Assembly (NCBI RefSeq): GCF_052857255.1
Contig: NC_135505.1
Coordinates: forward strand, 141,954,343-142,018,342
Direction: 5' to 3'
DNA length: 64,000 bases
Source: Amblyomma americanum
Taxonomy: Eukaryota > Arthropoda > Arachnida > Ixodida > Ixodidae
Part shown: in pieces, positions 23,921-35,905 of the stretch
Layout of the letters: each line of letters begins with the position of its first letter
How positions within the stretch are numbered: the stretch's first letter is position 1
Program-made: the position numbers and the translations under genes
The notes under the pieces: generated by a model
Databases searched by the model: none
Told to the model about the DNA's origin: nothing
The model's input: only the letters and a program-made list of their open reading frames with translations

Positions 23921-26527
23921 ATTTCCTCATATTTCGGATTGTTTAACGGCCTGCCACGAAAACCAAATAAAGCAATAAAATACAAGCATTCCTCCCTCGG
24001 GTCCGTACAATATGAAAACAGCTTTCCCGAAAGCACGCTAATGATCGCATGGAATGTCATCAGTTGCTACGTGCTCACGCCAATGGTCGAAGCTCCACAG
24101 GGTCTTCATTGGGCACAGAGGACTCAAGTTAAGAATCACTTCCTTGCCAAGACGCTTGCACGCTCTCCACGTTGCTGTGATTCGCGAACAGCTATACATT
24201 ACAGGCAAATCACGAGCATTCTTTGCGGAATACACGCTCAAGAATCGCACACGGACCTCACGTGAGCCATGCACACGGGAACACAGAAGCAATCATTCCA
24301 GGAAGACATAGGTCACGTTTGGCTACCATGTGCGCATCATCGCTTGTGGATCCGTGCACACAAAGGGTAGGTTCTTCGTGAAATTGCGGTTAAGTGATTC
24401 CATACAACCCTCGGAAAGACAGCAAAACATATCCGTCTTCGGTCATTACAGAATAGCACTATCTTGAGGATGTATAGGCTTCAACAGCGGACTGGGTCCA
24501 TTGACGATGTGATGCGTTCATACGAAAGAGTAAGACATTCCAAAGGGTAATGCATCCGCGTATGGACCAACATTGGTGTCACGTGCCCCGCCTGCGCCAA
24601 TGGAATGCGTTCTCAGCTCGCCACGTGTAACGGTCGAAACAGCAACGCGGAACTGACTCCCCAGCGCAGCAGCAAAGCGAGAGACACAATGCGCTCAGTA
24701 ACGCACGAAGCTTCAGCCCAGTAGCCGAAGCCGGGCAACACTAATGGACAAGCGCCGTGTCTTCGATAACGAGTATGGACCGATGCCCAGCCGCGTGGCT
24801 GGGCGGTCAATGCCCCAAGAGGCAGGCGGGCGGGCGGCTGGCCGGCAGCACGCCTAAAAGACAATGGGACATGGTGGATAGTTCGCGCTATAAGTCGTGT
24901 GCTGCTCATATCGTTCGGAGTATGGAACGGAATAGGCGCCCCTGTAGCCAGGACTGCGAGGCAAGAAAGAAGACGTGGTTCTGCAGAATGGCGCGGGGCG
25001 TCGCTGGGAGGTGAAGAGGCCACGGCGATGTGGTGGGTGATTCGGACGATACGCACGAGTCACAGTTTTCATTTCCTCCTTTTCGAACAGGGGGTGGCGG
25101 ACGCATGGCACGTAGAGACAATAGAACTCAGGAGAGGCCATCTTGGACATGGCGAGTAAGCGGCAAGGCGATGAAGATGCTTATCGTCTGCAACGCGGAA
25201 GATGGCAGAAGGCGAGTTGCCTGTCCCTGTAGCAGACGACGCGTGTGCGGGCGGGCGCGCGCATGCGAGGTATGCATCTAATCGGTTATCGCAAATGGCT
25301 CCATGTCTTTGACCGGGTTCGAACCTTTCCGCGTGGTCGATGCGATTGTCTTGTTGTTGTGTGTGGCTCTCCTTTTTTTTTTGCTTTTATGAAGGATTGC
25401 TTTTCACGATGGTGGTTATGACCATGATAGGTCGTTGCCAGTCTCCGGAAAGAAGGAAAATATAAAAGAAAGGCCAGATATAGAACTCTGTCGATAGGTG
25501 GCGTATTGTTCAATTCAAGGCGTATTGTTGGTCTCCCAAAATAGCTCGGCGTCTAGAGGTCTTCAACTAAGGGCAAACTGCTTCCTGAAGGCCTCAACGA
25601 CATGTTCGGTATCAGTATCCGTCTATTTCACATTTGCAAAATGCAAAATTGGAATCACTTTTTAGGCTTAGAGCCGACGGCTTGTTTCGGCACCAGGAAC
25701 TAAGAATAAGTAGTGACAATACTAAACTCCAGGTCACTAACTCACAGGATGAGGAGTGCACGACTTACTTTCTCTCAGTGATGTTTCATTCGAGAATTCT
25801 CAGTCTAAAATAGGACCTAGAAAGAAAAACAGTCCCTTAACGAGTTTTCAAGCAATTTTAAGGACTAGCAGAGAAATGAGGGGAACTTTCGCGTGTAGTT
25901 ATATTACAAACTCGGCAAATGAATTACTGCCGTTAATGCACGATATATGTGCCACTGCGGACTTTAGGTTATCTGCTAAATATAAACTGAATAACAACAA
26001 AAAAAGAAGGCTCCGTCTCCCATCTTATTTCATGCTATCCTACATGTTTGCGTCATTGGGCTCGTGGCACAGACCTAGCACTCTCGCCGGTGACACGTTT
26101 GTAATGCCGCCGTGGCGTCAGCGATACGCTGTGCCTGTCACGTTAAAGGAACACTGAAGAGGTCTCCATCCAATTATTGTTCTCAATAGAAAATGATTTC
26201 GTGACTCTTTCTGGCTACACTGGTGTTTCTGAGGCAGCGAAAGACGTATTGATCGGCGTGAAAAAAAATTAATGGTAGGGTTTTAACGTAGTCAAATCGA
26301 GCGGACGTGCGAAGGCGTATATTAAGCCTCGTTGGCTCATCCTTTTTGCTTTGCTGGGTTGTCGGCATGTCTGGCGACGATATTAGACTCAGGTTAAGCT
26401 CTCAACGATGTTAAGCTGATCTGATCTGTTCGCATCGCAGATGGTAGTTGATGAAGTCGATGACCTGCAATGCAGAGCGCGAGAGTGTGTTGTACTCTTT
26501 AACAGCCATCATACAACAGCGAAGTAG
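23921..26527. other. No gene called
   Basis: The stretch 24600-25300 is GC-rich with overlapping frames on both strands; I recognise none. The rest is unremarkable. A short exon or promoter could be missed here. Confidence 0.4.
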
Positions 26528-26692
26528 TTTTTTTTTTTTTGAAGCGATGTTTATTGCCTCAGGGCATAAAAGCTATTAGGTGAGAGATGATCAAATCAGC
26601 CCACCTTTTTTCATTTATTTAAGCATCTTACTCACCTCTCACTTCATAGCTTTTATGCCCTGAGGCAATAAACATCGCTTCAAAAAAAAAAA
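26528..26692. repeat. Inverted repeat with poly(T) and poly(A) outer ends
   Basis: Arm 26528-26586 and arm 26636-26692 are reverse complements of about 57 bp, separated by about 49 bp. Each arm, read outward, carries 'ccctgaggcaataaacatcg' followed by about 12 A. AATAAA lies upstream of the A-run, as in a polyadenylated transcript end. Confidence 0.92.
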
Positions 26693-27034
26693 ATCCCTGT
26701 TTCCTCACCACATTCTTCTGTGCTGATATTCCTCTCAGCGCAGAAAGGTTCCTGAAAATTTCCTTAGTTCACAGAAGTAAGAATACGTAAGTGTGTAATG
26801 TACCTTCCACCGGAGGCGCCAATATTGATTGTGTGTAGCTAACATTTTGCGCGAGTAAAAATGATTTGCATGCTCGTAATAGCTTGTGATTCGAGAGAAG
26901 TGCGCCACTTTTTCACCATCGCTTGAATATACACCGCTTCAAAAAGATGACCACGGGCTCCGCCATATTAGGTATCGGGCTGTGCTCGACGTGCAGGAAA
27001 GAGTAGAACATCCCCATCCTTCTCCTATCAGCCC

Positions 27035-27240
27035 AGAGGTGCCGTAGTGGAGGGCTCCGGAATAATTTCGACCACCGTTAAAGATCCCCAGGTGGTCGAA
27101 ATTATTCTGGAGCCCTCCACTACGGCACCTCTCTCTTCCTTTCTTCTTTCACTCCCTCCTTTATCCCTTCCCTTACGGCGCGGTTCAGGTGTCCAATGAT
27201 ATATGAGACAGATACTGCGCCATTTCCTTTCCCCAAAAAA
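27035..27240 (+). mobile_element. Ruka-like SINE fragment with an inverted duplication
   Basis: The plus-strand part 27077-27240 runs from 'gttaaagatccccaggtgg' through the type 1 tail to the A-rich end. The segment before it, 27035-27076, is the inverted copy of 27091-27132. The tRNA-like head is absent. Confidence 0.9.
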
Positions 27241-28464
27241 CCAATTAAAAAAAAACGGCTTTCCCGAGGGTCCGGAAAAGATCCATCCATGATACGCAGT
27301 CGTTCATCACCGTGACATCACTTTATCATTGTGTAACTAGTGTATCTGACAAATTAAAGACAGAGCACTGTAGTTGGGGGCTAAATCTAATTTTTCTGCG
27401 CAATAGCAGCTTACTGCAGTCACAACGACTGGCTACGGGTGTATCTGTGACACTAGACAGAAAAGTATTTCAGCACCCAGAGCGTCGTATTCTTCGACGC
27501 CGATCCCATGATAACTCCAGTGGTCGGTAACATTTTGCAGACTAGAGAGTAACCGACCGGGACTCGAAATGCGATACAAAGCATTTTCGGATGGCATAGC
27601 GTCTTAAAGCCATATGTATAGCTCCACGTTCCATCAGCACTGTCGGCGTCATTGAGTAGTCTGCAGCAGGTTTCAGCGTGTAGGTATTGCCAGAAAATGC
27701 ATTCTGCTTTAAAATACATTTAAACATATTCGCACCAGACGGGCTCAATAGCAATGTGTGCCTCGCTCTTTGACCGAATTAAAGAACCTCGCTATAGGAG
27801 CCAAATCATTTGTGTTTTGGAAAGCGTTCGTCGACTTTCTTTCACGTGAGTGCATCTGGCTGAACATTCCTCTCGAACTAGACCTTTCTTTTTTTTTTCG
27901 AAGGAAAGAAGGAAGTGCGGCGTTTGAAAAACAAGCGGGTAAAAATATCACGTACGGTCACTGCACTGAATTCGTCTGTGTCAACACTTCCGCTTTTAAA
28001 GATCAGCTCGCGTATAATCATCGTCTGCGCTCGGTGCTATAGTAGCCTGCTCACGTGATGCTGTAAAACTAAACTATATCGCATTGAATTCTTTTCTAAA
28101 CGTAAGGATGAAAAGAACAAGAAATGCGTATGTCACTGAAAACTGTCTTCTGAGAACGTGAGTTTGAGTTTTGAATGTGTTTAGACTACAAAGTGAAAGA
28201 AGGCTTTAAGTCTGCGCTCAAGTATTAACTTCAAATCTCAGTTTGGAAGGTCAGGAAGGGTCTCTATGATACAGGATTGTAACCGACATTTGTTAGGCGT
28301 ACTATATATTTGGTTTCCAAATTCGGACTGGCGATTAATTGCCCTTGGCACTGTCTTGTTGGTTTTTTCCTTGTCCCTTGCCTTTTTGTGCGATTTAAAG
28401 ATGCATTCTAATACTAGTCGCCAACTAGCCCGCCTTTCCATGTTATACTTGGCACAGCCGATCG
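27241..28464. other. No gene seen
   Basis: Unique-looking sequence. Frames of 60-94 codons overlap on both strands without recognisable domains. Confidence 0.45.
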
Positions 28465-28478
28465 TTCATGGCATGCTT

Positions 28479-28794
28479 ACCCGCCGCGGTGGCTCAGTGG
28501 TTAGGGCGCTCGGCTACTGATCCGGAGTTCCCGGGTTCGAACCCGACCGCGGCGGCTGCGTTTTTATGGAGGCAAAACGCTAAGGCGCCCGTGTGCTGTG
28601 TGCGATTTCAGTGCACGTTAAAGATCCCCAGGTGGTCGAAATTATTCCGGAGCCCTCCACTACGGCACCTCTCTCTTCCTTTCTTCTTTCACTCCCTCCT
28701 TTATCCCTTACCTTACGGCGCGGTTCAGGTGTCCAACGATAAATGAGACAGATACTGCGCATTTCCTTTCCCCAAAAGCCAATTATTATTATTA
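28479..28794 (+). mobile_element. Ruka-like SINE, full length, tail type 1
   Basis: Head 'cgccgcggtggctcagtgg' (A-box), 'gggttcgaacccgaccg' (B-box), core 'aggtggtcgaaattattccg', tail 'gcgcggttcaggtgtccaac' and 'gagacagatactgcg', ending in (ATT)n. A 14-bp direct repeat, TTCATGGCATGCTT, flanks it at 28465-28478 and 28795-28808, which marks a target-primed insertion. Confidence 0.97.
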
Positions 28795-28808
28795 TTCATG
28801 GCATGCTT

Positions 28809-30480
28809 TTGAAACCTCCCAGTAACTGCGCGCTTTTTGCATCCCACGACAGGTGGCAACACTGAAAAAGAAGAAAACGCAGACAAGTTTGCCGTGCTCC
28901 CATAAGCCTTGCTGTTTTGTCTTTAAATGCAGCGTTTTGTATATTGTCGTCCGTGTGCAGCCTTGTCATTATTTTGTTTGAAAACAGGGATAGTTAAGAG
29001 TATCGGTGTTGGACGCTACTACATTGGTCTGAAAGATTCGAGGTATTGAGCGAAAAACTTTGCACCCTTTGGTATAATTGGTGAAGATTACCAACCGTTG
29101 GTCCAAGTAATGCCTATAAACAGTGACACAGAGAACAAGGGTATTCGGACCACGACGACCTAGGAGCCGCCGCCGAGTGCTTTTACGCTTGCGACAACAG
29201 TGAGGCCTTGTGAGAAGTTCGGTGGAATTTTGCTGCAGCCTGCCATTCTGTCGTCCATGTCACCTCTCGTACTTGTCGCCACAGCAACGTGACAATAAAT
29301 ACAGTAATTTTTCCAGCCCTTGTATGCCGTAATATGACGCAGTGAGGAAAAAAAAATGGCCGGAAGGAGGTCTGGGAAGAGTCTGAACTTTAACAGGAAG
29401 CCACCTATTTTTGCCCTAATAAGAACAGTGACGGATCTGGTGGGAAGGCTGTGCTATGCGCAAGTATATTAAGAACACACCAAGTTGATGATGAACTCGA
29501 GGTAATCCCCGTAGCACGCTTCTGAACGTTGAACAACTGCGCGTTAAACGCGGCATATATAGCTGCACATCGCGCGAGAATGATGTTGAGCCTGCCTTTT
29601 CTGTCCCCAATTGTTCTCGAGCGAAAACAATGGGTCCTTCTTCAGCACTCATGCGAGGTCTGCCGTAGCGTCGGGACACTTTAAGTGCGTTATTACGACT
29701 CTAAGCAGCGTATTCGGATAAAGGCATCAAAAGCAAAAAGCACCCGCAACCCCTCATACTCAACAATCCTGGACAAAAGCATTTTTGAACGGGAAAGAGC
29801 TTACGAACGCACTTTTTTCATATATCGTAAGATTTCACTATAACAATGAATATATCCGCAGGTCTTTCGTCAGCAGGCTTTGCATTTTTTTTTTTGCTAT
29901 TAACGTTCTTGCAATCGTCAAAAGCTTTCCCGATTGGTTTTGTATGGCAGTTTTAACTGTTCGATGCTACCGATGAGAAACACTTTAAAAGAGATTTTAC
30001 TACATATCAGAACAATGGACCATTATCTTGAATATTTCCATATCAGTACCTTACCGTTTTCCAATATTCAAAATTTTTGTCCAAGAATGGTGGACATGTC
30101 AGAATAGCTGCTATCTTATAAGAAACGAAAGTTTTGAAAGGAGACGGCTGCGTAGGATTATTTTTTTACGAAAATATCTCGAGGCACACACTCTCAAATA
30201 CAGGTGTCGATTACATTAAATGTATATCAGCAGCAGAAAAGTGTAGAGTGCGTGACATAGCGGAAGCAACAAGCTATTTTTGCGTAGTCCAGTATGAGAA
30301 TCTCCTGAAATGTGTCAGGATATGAGACTACTGCATACTCCATGCTTAGGTAACAGTATCAGGTGAGTGGGCTGCCAGGCAGGAAAGTGATTAGGCTTAT
30401 TTGTAACAAGCACTGGAGGTCAGATTCACCTGCGACACTAACGAAAGTCAACAAAATCTACGGCCTTCGAAGTACGCAGA
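28809..30480. other. No gene seen
   Basis: No recognised domain on either strand. AATAAA at about 29295 after a region of mixed composition could be a polyadenylation signal, without further support. Confidence 0.4.
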
Positions 30481-30740
30481 CAAATTACATCGCAGCAAAT
30501 TAACACAAGGGCAGACATAGTAAAGAACAAGAAACAACTCAGTAGCCCTAAATAAGTAACTTTGTCAATGGCACTGATGGTGTTTAGTACCTCAGGTGGG
30601 AGTTCATTCCACTGAGTTATTGTGCGAGGAAAACAGTTATTTTAAAGCATTTATTCTAGTACTGTATGGTGTTAGTGATTCCGTGTGACGATTTCTTGTT
30701 AGTCGTGTTGTGGTCGGCTTATTAAATGAATCAGGGCTCG
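30481..30740 (-). mobile_element. LINE ORF2 C-terminus, broken
   Basis: On the minus strand one frame gives RLTRNRHTESLTPYSTRIN and, after a frameshift near 30638, another gives YCFPRTITQWNELPPEVLN. F-P-R-T-I-x-x-W-N-x-L-P is the classic end of CR1/Jockey-type ORF2 proteins. No reverse transcriptase is present; it is a 5'-truncated dead fragment. It differs in sequence from the LINE at 23290. Confidence 0.82.
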
Positions 30741-30910
30741 TGGAGAGTGTTAATTTTGATGTCCTGTTTATTGTTTGTGGGTAAACTTCTAACTCATAGA
30801 TTGAACATACCTCATCCCGATATTCTCAAATAGTTATCCTCAAGACTATCACACCGGTCTGGAAGCCATTTGCTTGAACAAATTTCTGCGAGGACAGGCA
30901 TTCAAGCATA

Positions 30911-31181
30911 CCGCAGCGGTGGCAAAGTGGTTGAGCATCCGCATCGCATGCGGGAGGTGCGGGGTTCGATCCCCAGTGCCGCCGGGTACCCACCGCTGAT
31001 ACAATGGGTACAAGCTTTCCTCTGGTCTGGTGCTCGGCTTATTCAGGGTGAAATGCTTGGCAAATGAGTCTTTGACCCTACCTTGAGTAATCGAAACCAT
31101 CTTGTGCCATGGCGCTCTTTGGCCACAGTTGCCCTTGCGCCATAAAAATCCACCACCACCATCATCATCATCATCATCATA
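30911..31181 (+). mobile_element. tRNA-derived SINE, third family, full length
   Basis: Head 'ccgcagcggtggcaaagtgg' with 'ggttgagcatccgcatcgca', B-box 'ggggttcgatccccagt', body 'tggtctggtgctcggctta', 'cagggtgaaatgcttgg' and 'cttgcgccataaaaatcc', and a (CAC/CAT)n tail. The 11-bp direct repeat ATTCAAGCATA flanks it (30900-30910 and 31182-31192). Confidence 0.95.
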
Positions 31182-31192
31182 ATTCAAGCATA

Positions 31193-32057
31193 GTTTTTTT
31201 TTTTTTCCCTCGGACATGTGTCCGACTGGAACTCTATTCAGGGGTCCATTTTCCAGACCTCTAGTTTTATGAAAGCTCTAGAAAAGCTTTTGTTAGAGAG
31301 AATGAGTATTGCTGATTTTTGTTCGTATTATTCATCTCCACCTCGTTAACTGGCTTTTCTTATGCCATTCTTTGTTTCACATGATTTCTATAGCCTCCCT
31401 GCATTGGCCATAAATGTTGGACTGAAGTATTTTAAAATAAATAATACGTTTTTTTTTTTTTTCAGAGAAACGAATTCTCTGAACTTCTTCGAGCGATAGT
31501 AGATGACCGTCTATTCGCGGTACTGCCATTCGTTCGTTCATTGACCCTGACCCTCCGTCACACTGGGATAAGACTAGTTTTGTAAGCAAGTCAGGTTAGA
31601 GGAATTTCTTTGAAGGCTCAGCCTGTGGCTTGTTTTGCTTGCCACGAGATGCATTTACGTTTGAAATGGCATGTCTGCTCTGTACAGTGAGAGCAGAGAA
31701 GTGATAAGGGCAATTCATATCACTTAGAGAACCTCTTCGGCATTAAGGCTAACAGGTGCCCGGAGCAAAATGTCAAGCTTATTTTTCCGCTCTGCAGACT
31801 TCCTGCTCGTCTTCCTATATGAGTCAACGGGACGATGCGTCGAAGAAACAGTGAATCACTGAGAGTACATTCGATTTCGCGAAAAAAAGGAAACAAAGAC
31901 GTTATCGAGAAGTACAAAAAAAAAGAAGAAAACTCCGTCAGCAGAGTATGCTTACTCTAATTTTTATTGAAATTTTTCGCACCTCTTCACTCCACCCATA
32001 CCCCTGATCGTACAAATATGTTTGAATATGTACCGCCAGGCGACAAAAGTGTTTGAA
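31193..32057. other. No gene seen
   Basis: AT-rich with a T-run at about 31450. No supported feature. Confidence 0.45.
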
Positions 32058-32282
32058 GCCGCCGTAGTGGCATACCGCTTATGGCACTCGGCTGCTGACC
32101 CGAAAGACGCGGGTTCGATCCCGACCGCTGCGGTCGTATTTCGATGGAGGCGAAATTTTAGAGGCCCGTGTACTGTGCGATGTCAGTGCGCGTTAAAGTA
32201 ATCCAGGTGGTCGAAATTATCCGGAGCCCTCTAATAAGGCGTCCCCCATATCCTTACATGCTTTGGGACGTTAAACTCCAAA
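32058..32282 (+). mobile_element. Ruka-like SINE, tail type 2
   Basis: Head 'ccgccgtagtggcatacc' (A-box degraded), B-box 'cgggttcgatcccgacc', core 'gtgcgatgtcagtgcgcg' and 'tggtcgaaattatccgg', tail 'gctttgggacgttaaac'. A 7-bp CAAAAGT lies near both ends but is too short to count as firm. Confidence 0.92.
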
Positions 32283-32669
32283 AGTCTCTAGGCTGCGTGA
32301 GCCGCAAACGAAGCTGTTAGCTCTATTATTATGGAAGCGAAAGACAAATTCACATTCTTCAATTTGTGTTAGTGAAATGACGTGATCGCTGTTAATTGTG
32401 GCGACCATGAGACTGAATCGCTTTACGAGCATCCTAGAACATTTGTTCCTGAGAGCGTATGTCTGAAAAAAAGGTAAAAATTTTGGTAACAGAGCACTAT
32501 CACGTGAGCTTCGCAAAATGAGGAGTTTCTTTTTATCAATATGAGTAAAATTCCGAAACCAAAACTACGCTAAATTTTCTTGCGTCCTGTCGTCTCATGG
32601 ACCCATGATATGTTCAAAAGGGTTACTACAAGCAATGCATTACCAACAAGCCCCCAATTCAGCCTTGCG
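32283..32669. other. No gene seen
   Basis: No supported feature. Confidence 0.45.
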
Positions 32670-32876
32670 TCACGTTATTTATTAATTTAATTTCAGTGCA
32701 TCAAATTCCCCTGTGCAGGGGTACTGGATTAGGGGTGGGCCTTCGCGATGACAAATGAGTTCTTCAATGGCACGCTTAAAGTGCTCGTGATTGGAATGCA
32801 TGACAGCAGCAGCAGCAGGAAGGTCATTCCAGTCTTTTTGCATTATTTGGGCATCAGACGTATCGCACGCCATATT
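32670..32876 (-). mobile_element. LINE 3' end with ORF2 C-terminal remnant
   Basis: The minus frame contains QKDWNDLPAAAAVMHSNHEHF, resembling the W-N-x-L-P terminus of CR1-like ORF2 proteins. It is followed by 'ccagtacccctgcacagggg', a small hairpin, and an AAATTAATAAATAA tail. This layout matches the 3' terminus of a CR1-type LINE. Only about 200 bp remain. Confidence 0.65.
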
Positions 32877-32885
32877 GAGCAGCCT

Positions 32886-33034
32886 TGTAAAGGCGTAGGG
32901 TCGGAGTGCTGAGCGCCACTAAGGATGTGCTTACACAAGGAAGCCTAGAACGCTGCAGCACTGTAAAGGCGCAGGGTGGGAGCGCTGAGCTCCACTAAGG
33001 ATGTGCTGGCACAACGCAGCCTAGAACTCTGCGG
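32886..33034. repeat. 76-bp direct tandem duplication
   Basis: Two adjacent copies start 'tgtaaaggcg' at 32886 and 32962 and share 'ccactaaggatgtgct' and 'gcctagaac'. They differ at roughly one position in eight. Confidence 0.93.
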
Positions 33035-33520
33035 CTCACGGCTAAAGATGACGGCAGCAGGCGTTTCAGCCAATAGGAACCCTCCGGTCTGCGTTCGCTG
33101 CGAAGGCCGCATTCCGCAGAGCCGCTATACGCTATGCAGCGTGAAAGCATAACTTAACGAGCACCACCGCTAAAAAAGCTTTCGCCTAGTCCCGTGGCTT
33201 GTCGGCGGCGACGGCCACCACTCGCTTCCTTGAGATTCATAACCAGCAGGGAAACGGGGCTGGCTTAACCGGGCGCCTGTTAAGGCTCTCGCCACAAAAG
33301 CGTTCCCCTCTCCCGGACGTGTCTAAATTTTAAAACAAACACGAGCGGGCAGAAAGAAGAGTGGCGGCGCTCAAGGATGTTCCTGGTTTCACACGCGCCC
33401 TGCCCGGCCAACAATGGAGAACCGCCGCGGTGCTTATTATAAAGCGCGGTGCCGTCCAATTCCCGCATAGGGGCGCCTACAAGCCGCTGCTGGCATGTGT
33501 AGTTACAGATGGGAGCAAGT
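33035..33520. other. No gene seen; GC-richer
   Basis: GC-richer than its surroundings; no domain recognised on either strand. Confidence 0.4.
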
Positions 33521-34187
33521 TTAAGAAAGAAAGAAGGAAATAAGAAAAAAAAGAAAGAAAGAAATGAATAAAGAAGTAAATAAAGAAAGAAAGAAGGAAT
33601 GAAAGAAGGAAGAGAATGACGGATTGATGGAAAGCAAGAAAGAGGGAAGGAATGAGGAAAGAACGCAAGAAGAAAGGAATGAGGAAAGAAAGAAGGAGGA
33701 AGGAAGGAAGGAAGGAAGGAAGGAAGGAAGGAAGGAAAGAAAGAAAGGAATGAGGAAAGAACGGAAGAAGGAAAGAAGGAGGAAGGAAGGAAGGAAAGAA
33801 GGAGGAAGGAAGGAAGGAAGGAAGGAAGGAAGGAAGGAAGGAAGGAAGGAAGGAAGGAAGGAAGGAAGGAAGGAAGGAAGGAAGGAAGGAAAGAAAGAAG
33901 GAGGAAGGAAAGAACGAAAGAAGGAAAGAAGAAACGAAGGAAGGAAGGAAGGAAGGAGGAAAGAACGGAAGAAGAAAGGAATGAGGAAAGAACGAAAGTA
34001 GCAAAGAAGGAAGGAAAGAACGAAAGAAGGAAAGAAGAAACGAAGGGAGGAAGGAAGAAAGGAAGGAAGGAAGCAGAAAAGAACGAAAGAAGAAATGAAT
34101 GAGGAAAGAACGGAAGAAGGAAAGAAGGAAGGAAGGAGGAAGGAAGGAAGGAAGGAAGGAAGGAAGGAAGGAAGGAGGAGGGAAGGA
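33521..34187. repeat. Polypurine tract with (GGAA)n arrays
   Basis: About 670 bp of almost pure purine on the plus strand. The longest clean GGAA runs are near 33785-33895. The opposite strand gives a long Ser/Phe/Pro/Leu frame (34437 down to 33280) which is an artefact. Confidence 0.98.
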
Positions 34188-34195
34188 ATAATAAT

Positions 34196-34249
<54 letters not shown>

Positions 34250-34474
34250 TGGTTTTGGGGGGAAGGAAATGACGCAGTATCTGTCTCATATATCGTTGGA
34301 CACCTGAACCGCGCCGTAAGGGAAGGGATAAAGGAGGGAGTGAAAGAATAAAGGAAGAAAGAGGTGCCGTAGTGGAGGGTTCCGGAATAGTTTCGACCAC
34401 CTGGGGATCTTTGACGTGCAATGACATCGCACAGCACACGGGCGCCTTAGCGTTTCGATTCCATATAAACGCAG
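34188..34474 (-). mobile_element. Ruka-like SINE, tail type 1, 5'-truncated
   Basis: On the minus strand it starts in the 'gcgtttatatgg' segment after the B-box, runs through core and tail, and ends in (ATT)n, seen as ATA repeats at 34188-34248. That tail directly borders the polypurine tract. The right border near 34474 is followed by 'gatagctcagttgg', then more GGAA. Confidence 0.93.
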
Positions 34475-35748
34475 CGTCGATAGCTCAGTTGGAAGGAAGG
34501 AAAGAATGAGGAAAGCAAGAAGGAAAGAGTGAAGGAAAGAAAGAACGAACGAAATAAAGAAATTAAGGAAGGAAGAAGAAAAGAAAGAAATTCATTCAGT
34601 TAAACCAAAGCAAAAAAAAAGGAAATAGCAAGCATAAAATTAACGACGAAAGTAGCGGCAGACATTACATTCAGTTCCTCTCCGCGGGAGACACGTGCAC
34701 GCATGGACATGCTATATACGTGCAGACTTTTCGGGAAACAATTAAAGTGATAAGAAGGAAAGCCGAGTATAAAAGAGCATGCGCGATGAAGAAATGAAAG
34801 ACAGAGAGAAAGGAAGGAAAGAAGAGAGGGCGTACTTTTATTTCAACTCCAGCGCCCGGCAACCGTTCTTTTCGCACGACGAAGACCAGCCATCAAGGGT
34901 TGTGCCTCGTGTGAGCCAATTAGAGAAGGCAGACTCTTTTCCTTCTTCATCATTATTTTTTCTCGAGCCAGCAGGCAGCAGCAAAGAATCTCGCCACTGC
35001 CTCCTCGTGTCCGTGTGCGCTCTGGGGAACAGAGCGGTGGCGCCCACAGCATGGCGCATCGTTCCCATACGCTTCTTCCGTGCCGAGGCAACGTGCAGGT
35101 GAAACAATAGTGCTCCGCTGTCGCCCCTGCTGCTGCCATTTAGGCAAAAAAATAAAAAATAAATGTCTACGCCCAGAGACCGACCCTCCGCCATCTTGCT
35201 CTTGTCCCTTCGTAGTCATTTATTTTCTTCCTCTCATCTCTCTCTCTATCTATCTTAAAATTCTCACGCTTTTCTTCTCTTTCGCAGCACTTTGCAAACC
35301 GAGTTCCGTCACGTCTTTCCGTCTTATTTTCTCCACCCTTACTCTTCCTGCGAACGCATGGCTTCGCGCTGCGGGAACAGGTAATGGCTCCACAGCCGTG
35401 CCAAGGACAGAGGTATACAGAGGTACGCATGCAGTGCATACTGCAACTCGTCTTCCGTGCAAAAAGGATCCCAGGCTTTTCGCCAACGCGAGAGCGGAGA
35501 CTGTGATACCGGAATAGCGGCTACTGAGGGAGCGCCCGCACCGATATGCCCCTGGCTCCCATGATCGCAAATGGCACTTTGTCTATAGCGGGATAAAACT
35601 TTAACAAATAAAAATGACTGGTAGGGCTTTCACGTAGTTAAACCGAGTAGATGTGCGAAAGCGTGTGTTCCTTCTTCGGCTATTCTTTCTGGAATCTGCA
35701 TGCACACGCAACCGCGTCTCTCGCTCTTTATTTCACACCCTCTCTCCA
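34475..35748. other. No gene called; more purine-rich sequence
   Basis: 34490-34600 is a further purine-rich block. From 34830 to 35520 the composition is more balanced, with overlapping frames on both strands, none recognised. Confidence 0.4.
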
Positions 35749-35905
35749 CTTGGCTGCAGCTGGCGCGATGCCCTCCTCCCATTGGCTACAGCTGGCGCGA
35801 TGCCCTCCTCCCATTGGCTACAGCTGGCGCGATGCCCTCTTCCCATTGGCTACAGCTGGCGCGACGTCCTACTCTCATTGACTGCAGCTGGCGCGACGCT
35901 CCTCC
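35749..35905. repeat. 32-bp minisatellite, nearly five units
   Basis: Units start at 35750, 35782, 35814, 35846 and 35878, exactly 32 bp apart. Each holds 'ttggctacagctggcgcgat', so ATTGG (an inverted CCAAT box) and CAGCTG recur once per unit. Since 32 is not a multiple of three, the repeat cannot be a coding repeat in one frame. Confidence 0.97.

Noticed and set aside
33280..34437. 385-codon minus-strand frame, the longest in the window
   Set aside because: It is a translation of the polypurine microsatellite (Ser/Phe/Pro/Leu repeats) joined to an inverted SINE; not a protein.
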